Both the position numbers and the translations under genes were made by a program. The notes beneath the pieces were generated by a model that ran no database searches, had not been told where the DNA came from, and saw nothing but the letters and a program-made list of their open reading frames with translations. A stretch of DNA of 64,000 bases, taken from positions 124,001 to 188,000 of the forward strand of contig NZ_VCDK01000002.1 of assembly GCF_007995215.1 (NCBI RefSeq), written 5' to 3'. Each line of letters begins with the position of its first letter. Position 1 is the first letter of the stretch. Source of the stretch: Shimia ponticola (GTDB taxonomy: Bacteria > Pseudomonadota > Alphaproteobacteria > Rhodobacterales > Rhodobacteraceae). This document shows, one piece after another, positions 1 through 8,607 of this stretch.

Positions 1-1
1 G

Positions 2-1750
2 GATCGGATCATTGCGGCAGCGCAGGCGGCTGGAGCGCAGGCAATCCACCCTGGCTATGGGTTTTTGTCCGAAAATCCGGATTTCGTAGAGGCGGTTGAG
101 GCCGCAGGTCTGATTTTTGTCGGGCCGTCCGCCAAGGCAATCCGCGCCATGGGTTTGAAGGATGCCGCCAAGGCCTTGATGGAGGAAGCTGGAGTGCCTG
201 TGGTGCCGGGGTATCATGGCGCAGATCAGTCGGATGCGCTGCTGGGGGCTGAGGCCCAGCGCATTGGCTATCCGGTGCTGATCAAGGCGGTAGCTGGTGG
301 CGGCGGAAAAGGCATGCGGCGCGTCGATAATCCATCCGATTTTGCCGATGCGTTGCGGGCGGCGCGGGCCGAGGCGCGCACAGCCTTTGGCAATGATGAT
401 GTGCTGGTTGAGAAATATGTTGGCACGCCGCGCCATGTCGAAGTTCAGGTATTCGGCGATGGGACCAAGGCGGTGCATCTTTACGAGCGTGACTGCTCTT
501 TGCAGCGCCGCCATCAAAAAGTGATTGAAGAAGCCCCGGCGCCCGGCATGACACCCGAAATGCGCGATGCGATGGGACAGGCGGCGGTCCGGGCAGCTGA
601 GGCCATTGGCTATTCCGGCGCAGGTACGGTTGAATTCATCGTGGATGCCACGGACGGACTGCGCCCGGATCGGTTCTATTTCATGGAGATGAACACGCGG
701 CTGCAGGTCGAGCATCCGGTGACAGAAGCAATCACGGGTGTCGATTTGGTCGCGTGGCAATTGCGTGTGGCGCGTGGAGAGCCATTGCCGATGGCCCAAA
801 ATGACATCCCGCTCCGAGGGCACGCAATGGAAGCGCGGCTCTATGCCGAGGATGCGGCGGCTGGGTTCTTGCCAGCTATCGGGCGGCTGACGCGCTTTGA
901 TGCGCCAGAGGCGGCACGGTTGGATACCGGGGTCAGGGCAGGCGATGAGATCACGCCACATTATGACCCGATGATTGCGAAGTTGATCGTTCATGGAGAC
1001 ACACGGGATGAGGCGCTCTCGCGGCTTGACCGTGCGCTGTCTGACACGCGGATTTCCGGCGTGACAACCAACCTTGGATTTCTGAGGCGCTTGGCCCGCA
1101 CGAACGGGTACCAGACGGGGAAGGTCGACACCGGACTGATAGACCGCGAGGGTGAGGCGTTGGCTGCTGATGCGATCCCCTGTTCGAAAACGCGGGCCTT
1201 GGCGGCAATTGCTGCGCTGGGGTTGGATCAGTCTCCGCCCGCCCATGCTGGATTTGCGCTATGGCACTCACAGGCCCAAATCGCGCGGTTGGCTTGGTCC
1301 GGGGATGCAATCGATATTCGGGTGACGACGCGCGGCGCTGATGTGTTCGACGTGCATGGCGACGATTGGCACCATGAGGTGACCCGCTTGGGCGCGACAT
1401 GGCGGATCGATGGTGTGCAAACATCGGCTTGCCTGCAAGCTGATGTTGGGCGCGTGACCGTGTTTGATGGTGCGCCTTATGTCTTTGATGTTGCAGACCC
1501 GCTTGCCCGGGGTGGCGCGAGCGCGGGCGGCAACGTGATCGAGGCCCCCATGCCCGGTCTGGTCCAGACGATTTCGGCCAAGCCGGGGCAGAGCGTGCAG
1601 GAAGGCGACGCATTGGCCACGCTGGAGGCAATGAAGATGGAGCATGTCCTGCGCGCGCCGCGCGCCGGTACGGTGGCTGACGTGCTTGTTGCGGCCGGCG
1701 CGCAGGTGGCTGCCGGGGCGGCTCTTATTACTTTGGAAGACGACGCATGA
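2..1750 (+). CDS. mccA: Methylcrotonyl-CoA carboxylase biotin-carrying (alpha) subunit, 5'-truncated by window edge
   Basis: Alpha subunit of an acyl-CoA carboxylase, most likely 3-methylcrotonyl-CoA carboxylase of leucine breakdown. It carboxylates its own biotin with ATP and bicarbonate, for transfer by the beta subunit. The start lies before the window; 582 codons are visible. Seen in order: the ATP-grasp glycine loop GGGGKGMR, the biotin-carboxylase stretch EMNTRLQVEHPVTE, a variable middle region, and a C-terminal biotinyl domain with the biotinylation motif EAMKMEH about 40 residues from the end. The substrate is inferred from the following HMG-CoA lyase and methylglutaconyl-CoA hydratase-like genes; a propionyl- or geranyl-CoA carboxylase subunit would look similar. 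Its TGA overlaps the next ATG (ATGA). Confidence 0.9.
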   Translation, partial: DRIIAAAQAAGAQAIHPGYGFLSENPDFVEAVEAAGLIFVGPSAKAIRAMGLKDAAKALMEEAGVPVVPGYHGADQSDALLGAEAQRIGYPVLIKAVAGGGGKGMRRVDNPSDFADALRAARAEARTAFGNDDVLVEKYVGTPRHVEVQVFGDGTKAVHLYERDCSLQRRHQKVIEEAPAPGMTPEMRDAMGQAAVRAAEAIGYSGAGTVEFIVDATDGLRPDRFYFMEMNTRLQVEHPVTEAITGVDLVAWQLRVARGEPLPMAQNDIPLRGHAMEARLYAEDAAAGFLPAIGRLTRFDAPEAARLDTGVRAGDEITPHYDPMIAKLIVHGDTRDEALSRLDRALSDTRISGVTTNLGFLRRLARTNGYQTGKVDTGLIDREGEALAADAIPCSKTRALAAIAALGLDQSPPAHAGFALWHSQAQIARLAWSGDAIDIRVTTRGADVFDVHGDDWHHEVTRLGATWRIDGVQTSACLQADVGRVTVFDGAPYVFDVADPLARGGASAGGNVIEAPMPGLVQTISAKPGQSVQEGDALATLEAMKMEHVLRAPRAGTVADVLVAAGAQVAAGAALITLEDDA

Positions 1751-2403
1751 TCCGCTTGCACCACTGTCCGCAGACCCGTTCGATGCGCTCGCTTTGGCTG
1801 CTTCACGAACTGGGGGTCGAGTTTGAAGTTCAGGAATGGCCTTTTGACAAGACCCTGCGCAGTCCAGAGTTTCTGGCTCAGAACCCGGCAGGCCGGGTGC
1901 CTGCGCTGGACATTGATGGCCAGCAGCTATGGGAAACTGGCGCGATCACGGAATTCCTTTGCGAACGGTTCCCCGAGGTCGGGCTGGGGCGCGCGGCGGG
2001 GGATTTGGAACGCGCGGATTGGCTGATCTGGGTGCATTTCTCCGAAACGATCTCGCAGCACTCAGCAGCGCTGACACAACAGCATGTGGCACTCTATGAC
2101 GACAGTATGCGCAGCCCGATCGTCATGCAGATCGAGGCAAAACGGTTGGAAAAGTGTTATGCGGCCGTCGATCAGCGCTTGGACGGGCGCGATTACCTGC
2201 TGGATGGTGGGTTCTCGGCGGCCGATGTCAGCGTCGGTCAGGCCATTTATATGTCACGCCACTTTGCTCATCTTGATGGGTTTGCGTCATTGGATCGCTG
2301 GTATTCAACCATTTCGGAGCGACCGGCGTTTCAGGCATCTTTGCCTGCGGGTGGCGCACGACTTTACACCAAGGATTTCTATCCACCATGGGACGTCGCA
2401 TGA
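1747..2403 (+). CDS. Glutathione S-transferase family protein
   Basis: Cytosolic GST-fold protein of 218 residues. The N-terminal thioredoxin-like half runs to about residue 80 and contains NPAGRVPALDI, with the cis-proline typical of the glutathione site, and the following ETGAITEFLCERF segment. The C-terminal half is helical. Both ends overlap neighbours by ATGA junctions, so it is translated with the leucine-catabolic genes. A role there is inference: it could act on reactive acyl-CoA or CoA-thiol by-products, but GST substrates cannot be read from sequence. Confidence 0.85.
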   Translation: MIRLHHCPQTRSMRSLWLLHELGVEFEVQEWPFDKTLRSPEFLAQNPAGRVPALDIDGQQLWETGAITEFLCERFPEVGLGRAAGDLERADWLIWVHFSETISQHSAALTQQHVALYDDSMRSPIVMQIEAKRLEKCYAAVDQRLDGRDYLLDGGFSAADVSVGQAIYMSRHFAHLDGFASLDRWYSTISERPAFQASLPAGGARLYTKDFYPPWDVA

Positions 2404-3287
2404 GCGAAGCCGTTGAGATCGTCGAAGTCGGGCCTCGCGATGGGCTTCAGAATGAGCCGGGGGCGATTTCGGTCGCGCAGAAGGTGGCCTTGATCGAGGC
2501 CTGTGTGGCTGCCGGGCTGCCGTCCATTGAGGTTGGCGCGTTTGTCAGCCCAAAATGGGTGCCACAAATGGCCGATACTGACCGGGTGATGGCCGCATGT
2601 GGTCCCTATCCGGACGTGAAAGCCACGGTCCTGATCCCAAATTTAAGAGGCTTGGAAGCCTTGGCGGAGGCCCGAACAACAGCGCGCTGCGAAGTGGGCG
2701 AAGTCGCGGTTTTTGTCGCTGCATCCGAAGGCTTCAGCAAGGCCAACCTCAATGCCACGCGCGCCGAGACGCTGGAACGCGCTGGGCAGGTGAGTGTCGT
2801 AGCCAAATCCATGGGCCTCGCGGTGCGGGGGTATATTAGCTGTGTCACAGATTGTCCCTTTGACGGCCCAATCGCGCCGTCAGAGGTTGCTCATACTGCG
2901 CGCGAGTTGAACCGGCTTGGGGCGGATACTCTGAGCCTCGGTGATACGATTGGCAAGGGCACGCCCGAACGTGTCTCGGCCATGCTGGACGGGGTTCTGC
3001 AAGACTGGGACGCCAGCCGGGTGGCAGGTCATTTTCACGACACCACAGGGCGCGCACTTGAGAACGTCGCGGTCAGCCTTGATGCCGGGCTGCGCACCTT
3101 TGATGCATCTGTCGGCGGGTTAGGAGGTTGCCCCTACGCGCCCGGCGCACCGGGTAATCTTGCGACCGAGGCTTTGGTGCCATTCTTGCATGCGCGTGGA
3201 TTTGCGACCGGCGTTGATGAGGTCAAGCTGGCCGCGGCCGCCAAACTGGCAAGACAGATCAGGGAGGATGCCCGTGCAAACGCTTGA
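2400..3287 (+). CDS. mvaB: Hydroxymethylglutaryl-CoA lyase
   Basis: Cleaves 3-hydroxy-3-methylglutaryl-CoA to acetyl-CoA and acetoacetate, the last step of leucine degradation. The 295-residue product has the DRE-TIM/HMGL signature near the N terminus (VEVGPRDGLQNE), a metal-site-like GHFHDTTG about two thirds along, and the glycine- and cysteine-rich loop GGLGGCPYAPGAPGN that carries the catalytic cysteine of this family. The ATG at 2400 is chosen because it overlaps the previous stop and lies directly before the conserved domain; an in-frame ATG at 2388 would add four residues. The gene overlaps the hydratase downstream by 20 bases. Confidence 0.93.
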   Translation: MSEAVEIVEVGPRDGLQNEPGAISVAQKVALIEACVAAGLPSIEVGAFVSPKWVPQMADTDRVMAACGPYPDVKATVLIPNLRGLEALAEARTTARCEVGEVAVFVAASEGFSKANLNATRAETLERAGQVSVVAKSMGLAVRGYISCVTDCPFDGPIAPSEVAHTARELNRLGADTLSLGDTIGKGTPERVSAMLDGVLQDWDASRVAGHFHDTTGRALENVAVSLDAGLRTFDASVGGLGGCPYAPGAPGNLATEALVPFLHARGFATGVDEVKLAAAAKLARQIREDARANA

Positions 3288-4050
3288 ACTTGTGCGCGAT
3301 GGGCGCGGCGTGACGACCGCCTGGCTGAACCGCCCGGAAAAGCACAACGCTTTGAATGCCCAGATGATGGATGACCTGCGGGCCATGTGCGAGGAGGTCA
3401 GCTCGGATGGAACCCGCGTCTTGGTGATTGCGGCGCGGGGCAAAAGTTTTTGTGCTGGCGGCGACCTCACGTGGATGCGGGCGCAATTCGATGCGAGCAG
3501 TGAAGAGCGGGCCAGGGAAGGATGGCGGTTGGCGGGCATGCTGCGCGCCATCAACGACCTGCCGGTCCCCGTGATCGGGCGCCTTCATGGCAACGCCTTT
3601 GGCGGCGGTTGTGGCATCGCATCGGTATGCGATGTCGCTGTGGCTGCGGATGGCATCAAGATGGGCTTTACCGAGACTAAGCTGGGCCTTATCCCCGCTA
3701 CGATCGGGCCTTATGTCATGGCACGGATGGGGCCACACAAGGCACGACGTGTATTTATGTCGAGTCGGGTATTCGACGCAGCCGAGGCTGTGGACCTGAA
3801 CCTTGTGTCGCGGATGGTTGATGCCGAAGACCTCGATGCGGCTGTGGAACGCGAAGTGGCGCCATATTTGACCTGTGCACCCGGAGCCGTTGCGGATGGG
3901 AAAGCGCTTGCCCGCGCGCTTTCGCCCAAGATCGACGATGCGGTCATTGAGCAAACCATTGCCGCTTTGGCAGCCCGTTGGGAAAGCACCGAGGCCCAAG
4001 AGGGGATCGCGGCATTCTTTGACAAACGCCCGCCGCCTTGGGCGGTCTAA
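3268..4050 (+). CDS. liuC: Enoyl-CoA hydratase/isomerase family protein, probably methylglutaconyl-CoA hydratase
   Basis: Crotonase-fold enzyme of 260 residues. In this position it most likely hydrates 3-methylglutaconyl-CoA to HMG-CoA, the substrate of the lyase encoded just upstream. Visible family signatures are the N-terminal NRPEKHNALN, the oxyanion-hole segment GKSFCAGGDLTWM, and GRLHGNAFGGGCGIASVCD with the second oxyanion-hole glycines. The ATG at 3268 follows AGGGAGG and fits the family N terminus; the open frame extends upstream without crotonase-like sequence. Last gene of the catabolic operon. A hairpin-forming CCGCC/GGCGG pair overlaps the stop codon but lacks a T-tract. Confidence 0.87.
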   Translation: MPVQTLELVRDGRGVTTAWLNRPEKHNALNAQMMDDLRAMCEEVSSDGTRVLVIAARGKSFCAGGDLTWMRAQFDASSEERAREGWRLAGMLRAINDLPVPVIGRLHGNAFGGGCGIASVCDVAVAADGIKMGFTETKLGLIPATIGPYVMARMGPHKARRVFMSSRVFDAAEAVDLNLVSRMVDAEDLDAAVEREVAPYLTCAPGAVADGKALARALSPKIDDAVIEQTIAALAARWESTEAQEGIAAFFDKRPPPWAV

Positions 4051-4120
4051 GTATCGGCCCTTTCACATTGGTGACCATGTGCGCGTTTGAGGTCCGACAC
4101 CCTTACCCAACGATTTAGAC

Positions 4121-4135
4121 TTGCGGCAGCCGCAA
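4121..4135. other. Small perfect hairpin 3' of the leucine operon
   Basis: A 6-bp perfect stem (TTGCGG/CCGCAA) with a 3-base loop lies 70 bases after the hydratase stop and 62 bases before the next gene. No run of T follows on either strand, so it is not a convincing intrinsic terminator. It may be a 3'-end stabiliser or chance. Confidence 0.3.
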
Positions 4136-4139
4136 TTGT

Positions 4140-4165
4140 GGAACCGAAACGTCCCTGAGAAAGTT
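4140..4165 (+). promoter_or_regulatory. Possible EcfG-type (general stress) promoter
   Basis: GGAAC at 4140-4144 followed after 17 bases by AGTT at 4162-4165 resembles the alphaproteobacterial general-stress sigma promoter GGAAC-N16/17-CGTT, with one mismatch. It lies about 35 bases before the DUF3140-type gene. Short motifs like this occur by chance, so this is tentative. Confidence 0.25.
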
Positions 4166-4197
4166 GTCTGCACACGTCGCAACTTTGGGGGTGGGGC

Positions 4198-4539
4198 ATG
4201 GCATCGAGCAAGAGCCACGATGAGATCTGGGACGAATGGGGCGAATTGGTAAATATGGCCCCACAGGAGCTTGAGGATTGGCTCGAAACGGATGAGAGCA
4301 AATCCGTTGGCGACAGTGAAGAAAGTGAAAGCACCGGCCATGAATCCGGCCGCCTGATCGTCAAAATCAAGCGCACGAACAAGGCGGATCTAAGCGAGGA
4401 TCAGTGGAATCACATGGCGACTGTCGTGGGATATATCAAACGTCATATTAGCCGAGGCGGGCCGGATGATGACGTCGAAACTTCGGCGTGGCGCTATTCG
4501 CTTATGAACTGGGGGCATGACCCTTTGAAAGAGGCCTGA
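4198..4539 (+). CDS. DUF3140-family protein
   Basis: Small acidic cytosolic protein of 113 residues without signal peptide or membrane segment. The order NMAPQELEDWLETDESKSVG, HESGR, then WRYSLMNWGHDPL at the C-terminal end is the signature I recall for DUF3140, a family of unknown function. It stands alone between the leucine operon and the nuo cluster, with its own upstream gap of about 150 bases. GGGGGTGGGG before the ATG could serve as ribosome-binding site. No function can be assigned. Confidence 0.8.
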   Translation: MASSKSHDEIWDEWGELVNMAPQELEDWLETDESKSVGDSEESESTGHESGRLIVKIKRTNKADLSEDQWNHMATVVGYIKRHISRGGPDDDVETSAWRYSLMNWGHDPLKEA

Positions 4540-4578
4540 AAAGGGTGGGATCGAAACGCCGCAGTTGGACGGTTGCGA

Positions 4579-4607
4579 TTGACCCCCAATGTATGCGGGC
4601 GTAGACC
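4579..4607 (+). promoter_or_regulatory. nuoAp: Candidate sigma-70 promoter of the nuo cluster
   Basis: TTGACC at 4579-4584, a 17-base spacer, then TAGACC at 4602-4607, lying 33 bases before the nuoA start. The -35 is good and the -10 is weak, which is common in alphaproteobacteria. It is the best candidate in the 100 bases between the previous gene and nuoA. Confidence 0.4.
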
Positions 4608-4640
4608 ACCGCTAATCCAATCCGCATGGAGGCAAATTCC

Positions 4641-5018
4641 GTGGAGCAATCACTGGCCAATATCGCCGGAGACTACCTTCCGATCCTTGTTCTGTTGGCT
4701 GTGGCCATCGGACTGGGGCTTGTTTTGTTGCTGGCGGCGGCGGTTGCTGCTGTTCAGAATCCCGACCCTGAAAAGGTCAGCGCCTATGAATGCGGGTTCA
4801 ACGCATTCGATGATGCGCGGATGAAGTTCGACGTCCGCTTTTACCTTGTGGCGATCCTGTTCATCATTTTTGACCTTGAGGTCGCGTTCTTGTTCCCCTG
4901 GGCGGTCGCGTTTCAAGATGTCAGCATGGTCGGCTTCTGGTCGATGATGGTGTTCCTCGCCGTGCTGACCGTGGGCTTTGCCTATGAGTGGAAGAAAGGG
5001 GCGCTCGAATGGGAGTAG
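4641..5018 (+). CDS. nuoA: NADH-quinone oxidoreductase subunit A
   Basis: Small membrane subunit of complex I at the junction of the peripheral and membrane arms. Three hydrophobic helices are visible. The conserved loop [20 protein letters not shown] carries the reactive cysteine of ND3/NuoA proteins. I take GTG at 4641 as start (125 residues, [15 protein letters not shown]) because GGAGG at 4628-4632 sits 8 bases before it; the ATG at 4626 would place that site inside the gene. First gene of the nuo cluster; its stop overlaps the start of nuoB. Confidence 0.9.
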   Translation: MEQSLANIAGDYLPILVLLAVAIGLGLVLLLAAAVAAVQNPDPEKVSAYECGFNAFDDARMKFDVRFYLVAILFIIFDLEVAFLFPWAVAFQDVSMVGFWSMMVFLAVLTVGFAYEWKKGALEWE

Positions 5019-5542
5019 CAACCGGACTGAATGATGCAGGGTTTGACAAGGAATACGCCACGCAGACCCTGAACAAAGAGCTGCAGGACAAAGGGTTCCT
5101 CGTTACATCGACCGAGGACCTGATTAACTGGGCGCGCACAGGATCGCTGCACTGGATGACCTTTGGTCTGGCCTGCTGCGCGGTTGAAATGATGCATACG
5201 TCGATGCCGCGCTATGACGCCGAACGCTTTGGGATCGCGCCGCGCGCCTCCCCACGCCAGTCGGATGTCATGATCGTTGCAGGCACTCTGACCAACAAAA
5301 TGGCCCCTGCGCTGCGCAAGGTTTATGACCAGATGCCTGAGCCACGTTATGTGATCTCGATGGGGTCCTGCGCGAATGGTGGCGGCTATTATCACTATAG
5401 CTATTCGGTTGTGCGTGGCTGTGACCGGATCGTGCCTGTCGATATCTACGTGCCGGGCTGTCCGCCGACTGCAGAGGCGCTGCTTTACGGTATCCTGCAA
5501 CTGCAACGCAAAATCCGCCGTACCGGCACGATTGCGAGGTAA
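5009..5542 (+). CDS. nuoB: NADH-quinone oxidoreductase subunit B
   Basis: Holds the terminal 4Fe-4S cluster N2 that passes electrons to quinone. All four ligand positions are visible: the tandem pair in ACCAVEMM, the cysteine in [20 protein letters not shown], and the final [12 protein letters not shown]. The product is 177 residues from the ATG at 5009, which overlaps the end of nuoA. The arginine and tyrosine pattern around the quinone site is intact. Confidence 0.96.
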   Translation: MGVATGLNDAGFDKEYATQTLNKELQDKGFLVTSTEDLINWARTGSLHWMTFGLACCAVEMMHTSMPRYDAERFGIAPRASPRQSDVMIVAGTLTNKMAPALRKVYDQMPEPRYVISMGSCANGGGYYHYSYSVVRGCDRIVPVDIYVPGCPPTAEALLYGILQLQRKIRRTGTIAR

Positions 5543-5545
5543 GCG

Positions 5546-6163
5546 ATGAGCAAAGCCCTGAACGAACTTGGCGCGCATATCGAGGCCAAGCGCCCGGATT
5601 GCGTGCTGAAATGGGATGTCACCCACGGCGAACTGAACATTGATGTGGCCCCGGCCAACATCAAAGGGTTTGTTGAGTTCCTGCAAACGGATCGTTCCTG
5701 CCAGTTCTCGTCGCTGGTGGATATCACGGCTGTCGACTATCCGGCACGGCCTAAGCGCTTTGACGTCGTCTACCACTTTCTGAGCATGTATCAGAACCAC
5801 CGCATTCGTTTGCGGCTGGCCGTGCGCGAGGATGAAATGGTGCCGTCGATCACCGATGTCACGCCGTCGGCCAATTGGTTTGAGCGTGAAGTCTTTGATA
5901 TGTTCGGGATCCTGTTCTCGGGACACCCTGACCTGCGTCGTATTCTGACGGATTACGGCTTCCGGGGCTATCCGCTGCGCAAGGATTTCCCGACGACCGG
6001 CTACACCGAAGTGCGCTATGACGAAGAGCAGAAGCGCGTGGTTTATGAGCCTGTGTCGCTTACACAGGAATACCGCCAATTCGATTTCATGAGCCCATGG
6101 GAAGGCGCGGAATACGTGCTGCCTGGGGACGAGAAATCTGACGACGCGGCCAAGGGGGCCTAA
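5546..6163 (+). CDS. nuoC: NADH-quinone oxidoreductase subunit C
   Basis: 30-kDa-type subunit of the complex I connecting arm, 205 residues, separate from NuoD as usual in alphaproteobacteria. Typical stretches are [29 protein letters not shown] and HPLRKDFP-like [17 protein letters not shown]. It starts 3 bases after nuoB. The C-terminal tail is charged and variable. Confidence 0.95.
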   Translation: MSKALNELGAHIEAKRPDCVLKWDVTHGELNIDVAPANIKGFVEFLQTDRSCQFSSLVDITAVDYPARPKRFDVVYHFLSMYQNHRIRLRLAVREDEMVPSITDVTPSANWFEREVFDMFGILFSGHPDLRRILTDYGFRGYPLRKDFPTTGYTEVRYDEEQKRVVYEPVSLTQEYRQFDFMSPWEGAEYVLPGDEKSDDAAKGA

Positions 6164-6166
6164 GGT

Positions 6167-7042
6167 ATGGCGGCTCCGACGCTTGTTTATGGTGTCGGCG
6201 CAACCAAGGCGGGGACGTCTTGGCTCTATACCTATTTGCAGGGGCATCCCGACACGGTTTTACAGCCGTTCAAGGAAGTGCATTTCTGGCGATTTGACGG
6301 TGCCGTGGACCCTGCTGTTGCAGTGGCCGACGCCGAACGCCTGATCGGACGAGCCACATCCAATTACGAGGCCGCGAAATCGACTGGTGACGCCAACTGG
6401 ATGGCAACCACGTCGCGGAACGCCTCGGCGTTCTGGCGTCTTCTGAACATGCACCACGCGCCATCCGTCGATGCGTACCTGGCAACGTTGGACGCGATGG
6501 CCGACGGATCGCCCATCGTGGCCGATTTTACGCCGTCATATGCCTTGGCGGATACAGACACACTGGCGCGGATGCAAGATATCGGACGTCCGACGCGCTT
6601 TATCTACATGCTGCGTGATCCTATTGATCGGCTTTGGTCGCATTTCCGGATGAACCGTGGCCGCGAGGGAGAGAAATCCTGGACCCTCGCCGAGCGTTTC
6701 GAAGCGTGGATGTCCGGGAAATCCCCTGAGGTCACGGCGCGTTCGGATTACAAGGGAACACTTGGACGATTGCGCACCGCGATTCCACGGGAAAACTTGT
6801 ATATCGGGTTTTTCGAGGAACTGTTTACGCAGGACGGCGTCAACGCCGTGTGTGATTTCCTTGGCCTCGCACATCACAAAGGTGATTTTGGCCACCGCGT
6901 TTGGGCATCGAAAGAAGAGGCGATGCCTGCGGACCTCCGCGAGCGCGCACGCGAGGCGCTTCGCCATCAATATACTGCCGTCGAAGCCATGCTGGGCCGT
7001 GTCCCGGCCAGCTGGGACGATGCCTATCAGAGGGCCGCATAA
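6167..7042 (+). CDS. Sulfotransferase family protein inserted between nuoC and nuoD
   Basis: Cytosolic PAPS-dependent sulfotransferase-like protein of 291 residues. The 5'-phosphosulfate loop is visible at residues 10-20 (VGATKAGTSWL), and the 3'-phosphate-binding motif RDPIDRLWSHF lies at residues 150-160, with Arg150 and Ser158 in the expected places. FKEVHFW near residue 38 matches bacterial sulfotransferases. It starts 3 bases after nuoC, and its TAA overlaps the ATG of a 22-codon ORF before nuoD, so it is very likely co-transcribed with complex I genes. The acceptor substrate (carbohydrate, lipid or protein) is unknown. Confidence 0.85.
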   Translation: MAAPTLVYGVGATKAGTSWLYTYLQGHPDTVLQPFKEVHFWRFDGAVDPAVAVADAERLIGRATSNYEAAKSTGDANWMATTSRNASAFWRLLNMHHAPSVDAYLATLDAMADGSPIVADFTPSYALADTDTLARMQDIGRPTRFIYMLRDPIDRLWSHFRMNRGREGEKSWTLAERFEAWMSGKSPEVTARSDYKGTLGRLRTAIPRENLYIGFFEELFTQDGVNAVCDFLGLAHHKGDFGHRVWASKEEAMPADLRERAREALRHQYTAVEAMLGRVPASWDDAYQRAA

Positions 7043-7110
7043 TGCGTTTGGCCCTGATCGAAACACATGGCGGCGCCGTTGCCGCCTTTGAATTCCGCAA
7101 AGGAGACTGA
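7042..7110 (+). CDS. Candidate 22-residue small ORF before nuoD
   Basis: ATG overlaps the sulfotransferase stop (TAATG), and the frame closes 1 base before the nuoD start codon. The peptide is [20 protein letters not shown] plus GD. It may be a real micropeptide or only a device that carries ribosomes from the sulfotransferase to nuoD, whose AGGAG site at 7101 lies inside it. No homologue is known to me. Confidence 0.3.
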   Translation: MRLALIETHGGAVAAFEFRKGD

Positions 7111-7111
7111 C

Positions 7112-8329
7112 ATGGACGGCTCCACCTTCGAAGACGCCCTGACCGGCGAACAGAAGATCCGCAACTTTAACATCAACTTCGGGCCTCAGCACCCGGCGGC
7201 ACACGGCGTGCTGCGTCTGGTGCTGGAACTGGACGGCGAGATTGTCGAGCGGTGTGACCCGCATATCGGCCTGCTGCACCGTGGCACAGAGAAGCTGATG
7301 GAAAGCCGGACCTACCTTCAAAACCTGCCATATTTCGACCGCCTCGATTACGTGGCGCCGATGAACCAGGAACATGCGTGGTGTCTGGCGATTGAAAAGC
7401 TGACTGGCATCGAAGTGCCACGTCGTGCGTCGCTGATCCGCGTTCTGTTCTGCGAAGTTGGCCGCATTCTGAATCACCTCATGAACGTCTGTACGCAGGC
7501 GCTGGACGTGGGCGCGCTCACGCCCATCACGCTGGGCTTTGAATACCGCGAACAACTGATGGTGTTCTATGAGCGGGCTTGTGGTGCGCGCCTGCACGCA
7601 GCCTATTTCCGCCCTGGCGGTGTGCATCAGGATTTGACGCCTGAGTTCCTCGATGACCTCGAGGCGTGGTGCCCGACCTTCCTTGAGTTCATGAACGACC
7701 TCGAAGGCCTGCTGACCGAAAACCGCATCTATAAACAGCGGAACGTCGATATCGGTGTGGTGACAGAGCAGGATATCAAGGATTACGGGTTCTCGGGCGT
7801 GATGGTTCGCGGGTCCGGGCTTGCCTGGGACCTGCGTCGTGCGCAGCCTTATGAATGCTACGATGAATTCGACTTTCAGGTTCCTGTCGGGAAAAACGGC
7901 GACTGCTATGATCGCTATCTGTGCCGCATGGCCGAAATGCGGGAATCGACGTCGATCATCCAGCAAGCCATCACAAAGCTGCGCGAGCCCGAAGGGCAAG
8001 GTGATGTTCTGGCGCGCGGCAAATTCACACCGCCAAAGCGCGGCGACATGAAAACCTCGATGGAAGCTTTGATCCATCACTTCAAACTCTACACCGAGGG
8101 TTTCCACGTGCCTGAGGGCGAGGTGTACTGCGCGGTCGAAGCTCCGAAGGGGGAGTTTGGCGTTTACCTCGTTGCAGACGGCACAAACAAACCCTATCGC
8201 GCCAAGCTGCGTGCACCGGGTTACCTGCACCTGCAGGCTATGGACTATATGTGCAAAGGCCACCAACTGGCTGACGTCGCCGCGATCATCGGGACGATGG
8301 ACGTCGTGTTCGGTGAGATCGACCGTTAA
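7112..8329 (+). CDS. nuoD: NADH-quinone oxidoreductase subunit D
   Basis: 49-kDa-type subunit that forms the quinone pocket together with NuoB, 405 residues. The N-terminal [22 protein letters not shown] contains the quinone-site histidine region, followed by [12 protein letters not shown], with [19 protein letters not shown] and the end [13 protein letters not shown] as in all NuoD proteins. The start is the ATG at 7112 after AGGAGACTGAC; longer in-frame starts run into the preceding spacer. Confidence 0.96.
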   Translation: MDGSTFEDALTGEQKIRNFNINFGPQHPAAHGVLRLVLELDGEIVERCDPHIGLLHRGTEKLMESRTYLQNLPYFDRLDYVAPMNQEHAWCLAIEKLTGIEVPRRASLIRVLFCEVGRILNHLMNVCTQALDVGALTPITLGFEYREQLMVFYERACGARLHAAYFRPGGVHQDLTPEFLDDLEAWCPTFLEFMNDLEGLLTENRIYKQRNVDIGVVTEQDIKDYGFSGVMVRGSGLAWDLRRAQPYECYDEFDFQVPVGKNGDCYDRYLCRMAEMRESTSIIQQAITKLREPEGQGDVLARGKFTPPKRGDMKTSMEALIHHFKLYTEGFHVPEGEVYCAVEAPKGEFGVYLVADGTNKPYRAKLRAPGYLHLQAMDYMCKGHQLADVAAIIGTMDVVFGEIDR

Positions 8330-8592
8330 TGCACCGCGTCTGCGTCATATGTTTGGGGCTGCTTGCCCCGGTCGTGGGTCACGCGACACCTGCGCAGGAC
8401 GCGTTGATCGCTGCAGTGAACGAAAGCGATTGCACTTTGACAACCGCCGAGGCGAACGAGGTTATGCCGCGCCTTGGCATTTCGCGGCCTGAGGCCATCG
8501 CATTGTCCCGCAAGTTGATGCAGGACGGTGTCGTGACCTTCGCCGATGACGAAGAAACTCTCGTGCTGCTGCCTCCAGTCTGCACAAAGTAA
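8329..8592 (+). CDS. Small secreted protein of unknown function
   Basis: An 87-residue protein whose ATG overlaps the last base of the nuoD stop. Residues 1-19 form a short signal peptide (hydrophobic VCVICLGLLAPVV, probable cleavage after GHA). The mature part has two cysteines, one near the start (SDCTLTT) and one three residues from the end (PPVCTK), which could form a disulfide in the periplasm. Two short helices with acidic residues are likely. I do not recognise the family. It sits between nuoD and nuoE, so export to the side facing the membrane arm is possible but unproven. Confidence 0.7.
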   Translation: MHRVCVICLGLLAPVVGHATPAQDALIAAVNESDCTLTTAEANEVMPRLGISRPEAIALSRKLMQDGVVTFADDEETLVLLPPVCTK

Positions 8593-8607
8593 GAAACGGA
8601 TACTGTA

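Noticed and set aside
4626-4640. ATG 4626 as nuoA start
   Set aside because: It would place the GGAGG site inside the gene; GTG 4641 has this site at ideal distance and gives the family N terminus.
6536-8266. Long open frame on the - strand opposite the sulfotransferase and nuoD
   Set aside because: It is antisense to two well-supported genes, has no start signal, and its composition is that of a shadow frame of GC-rich codons.
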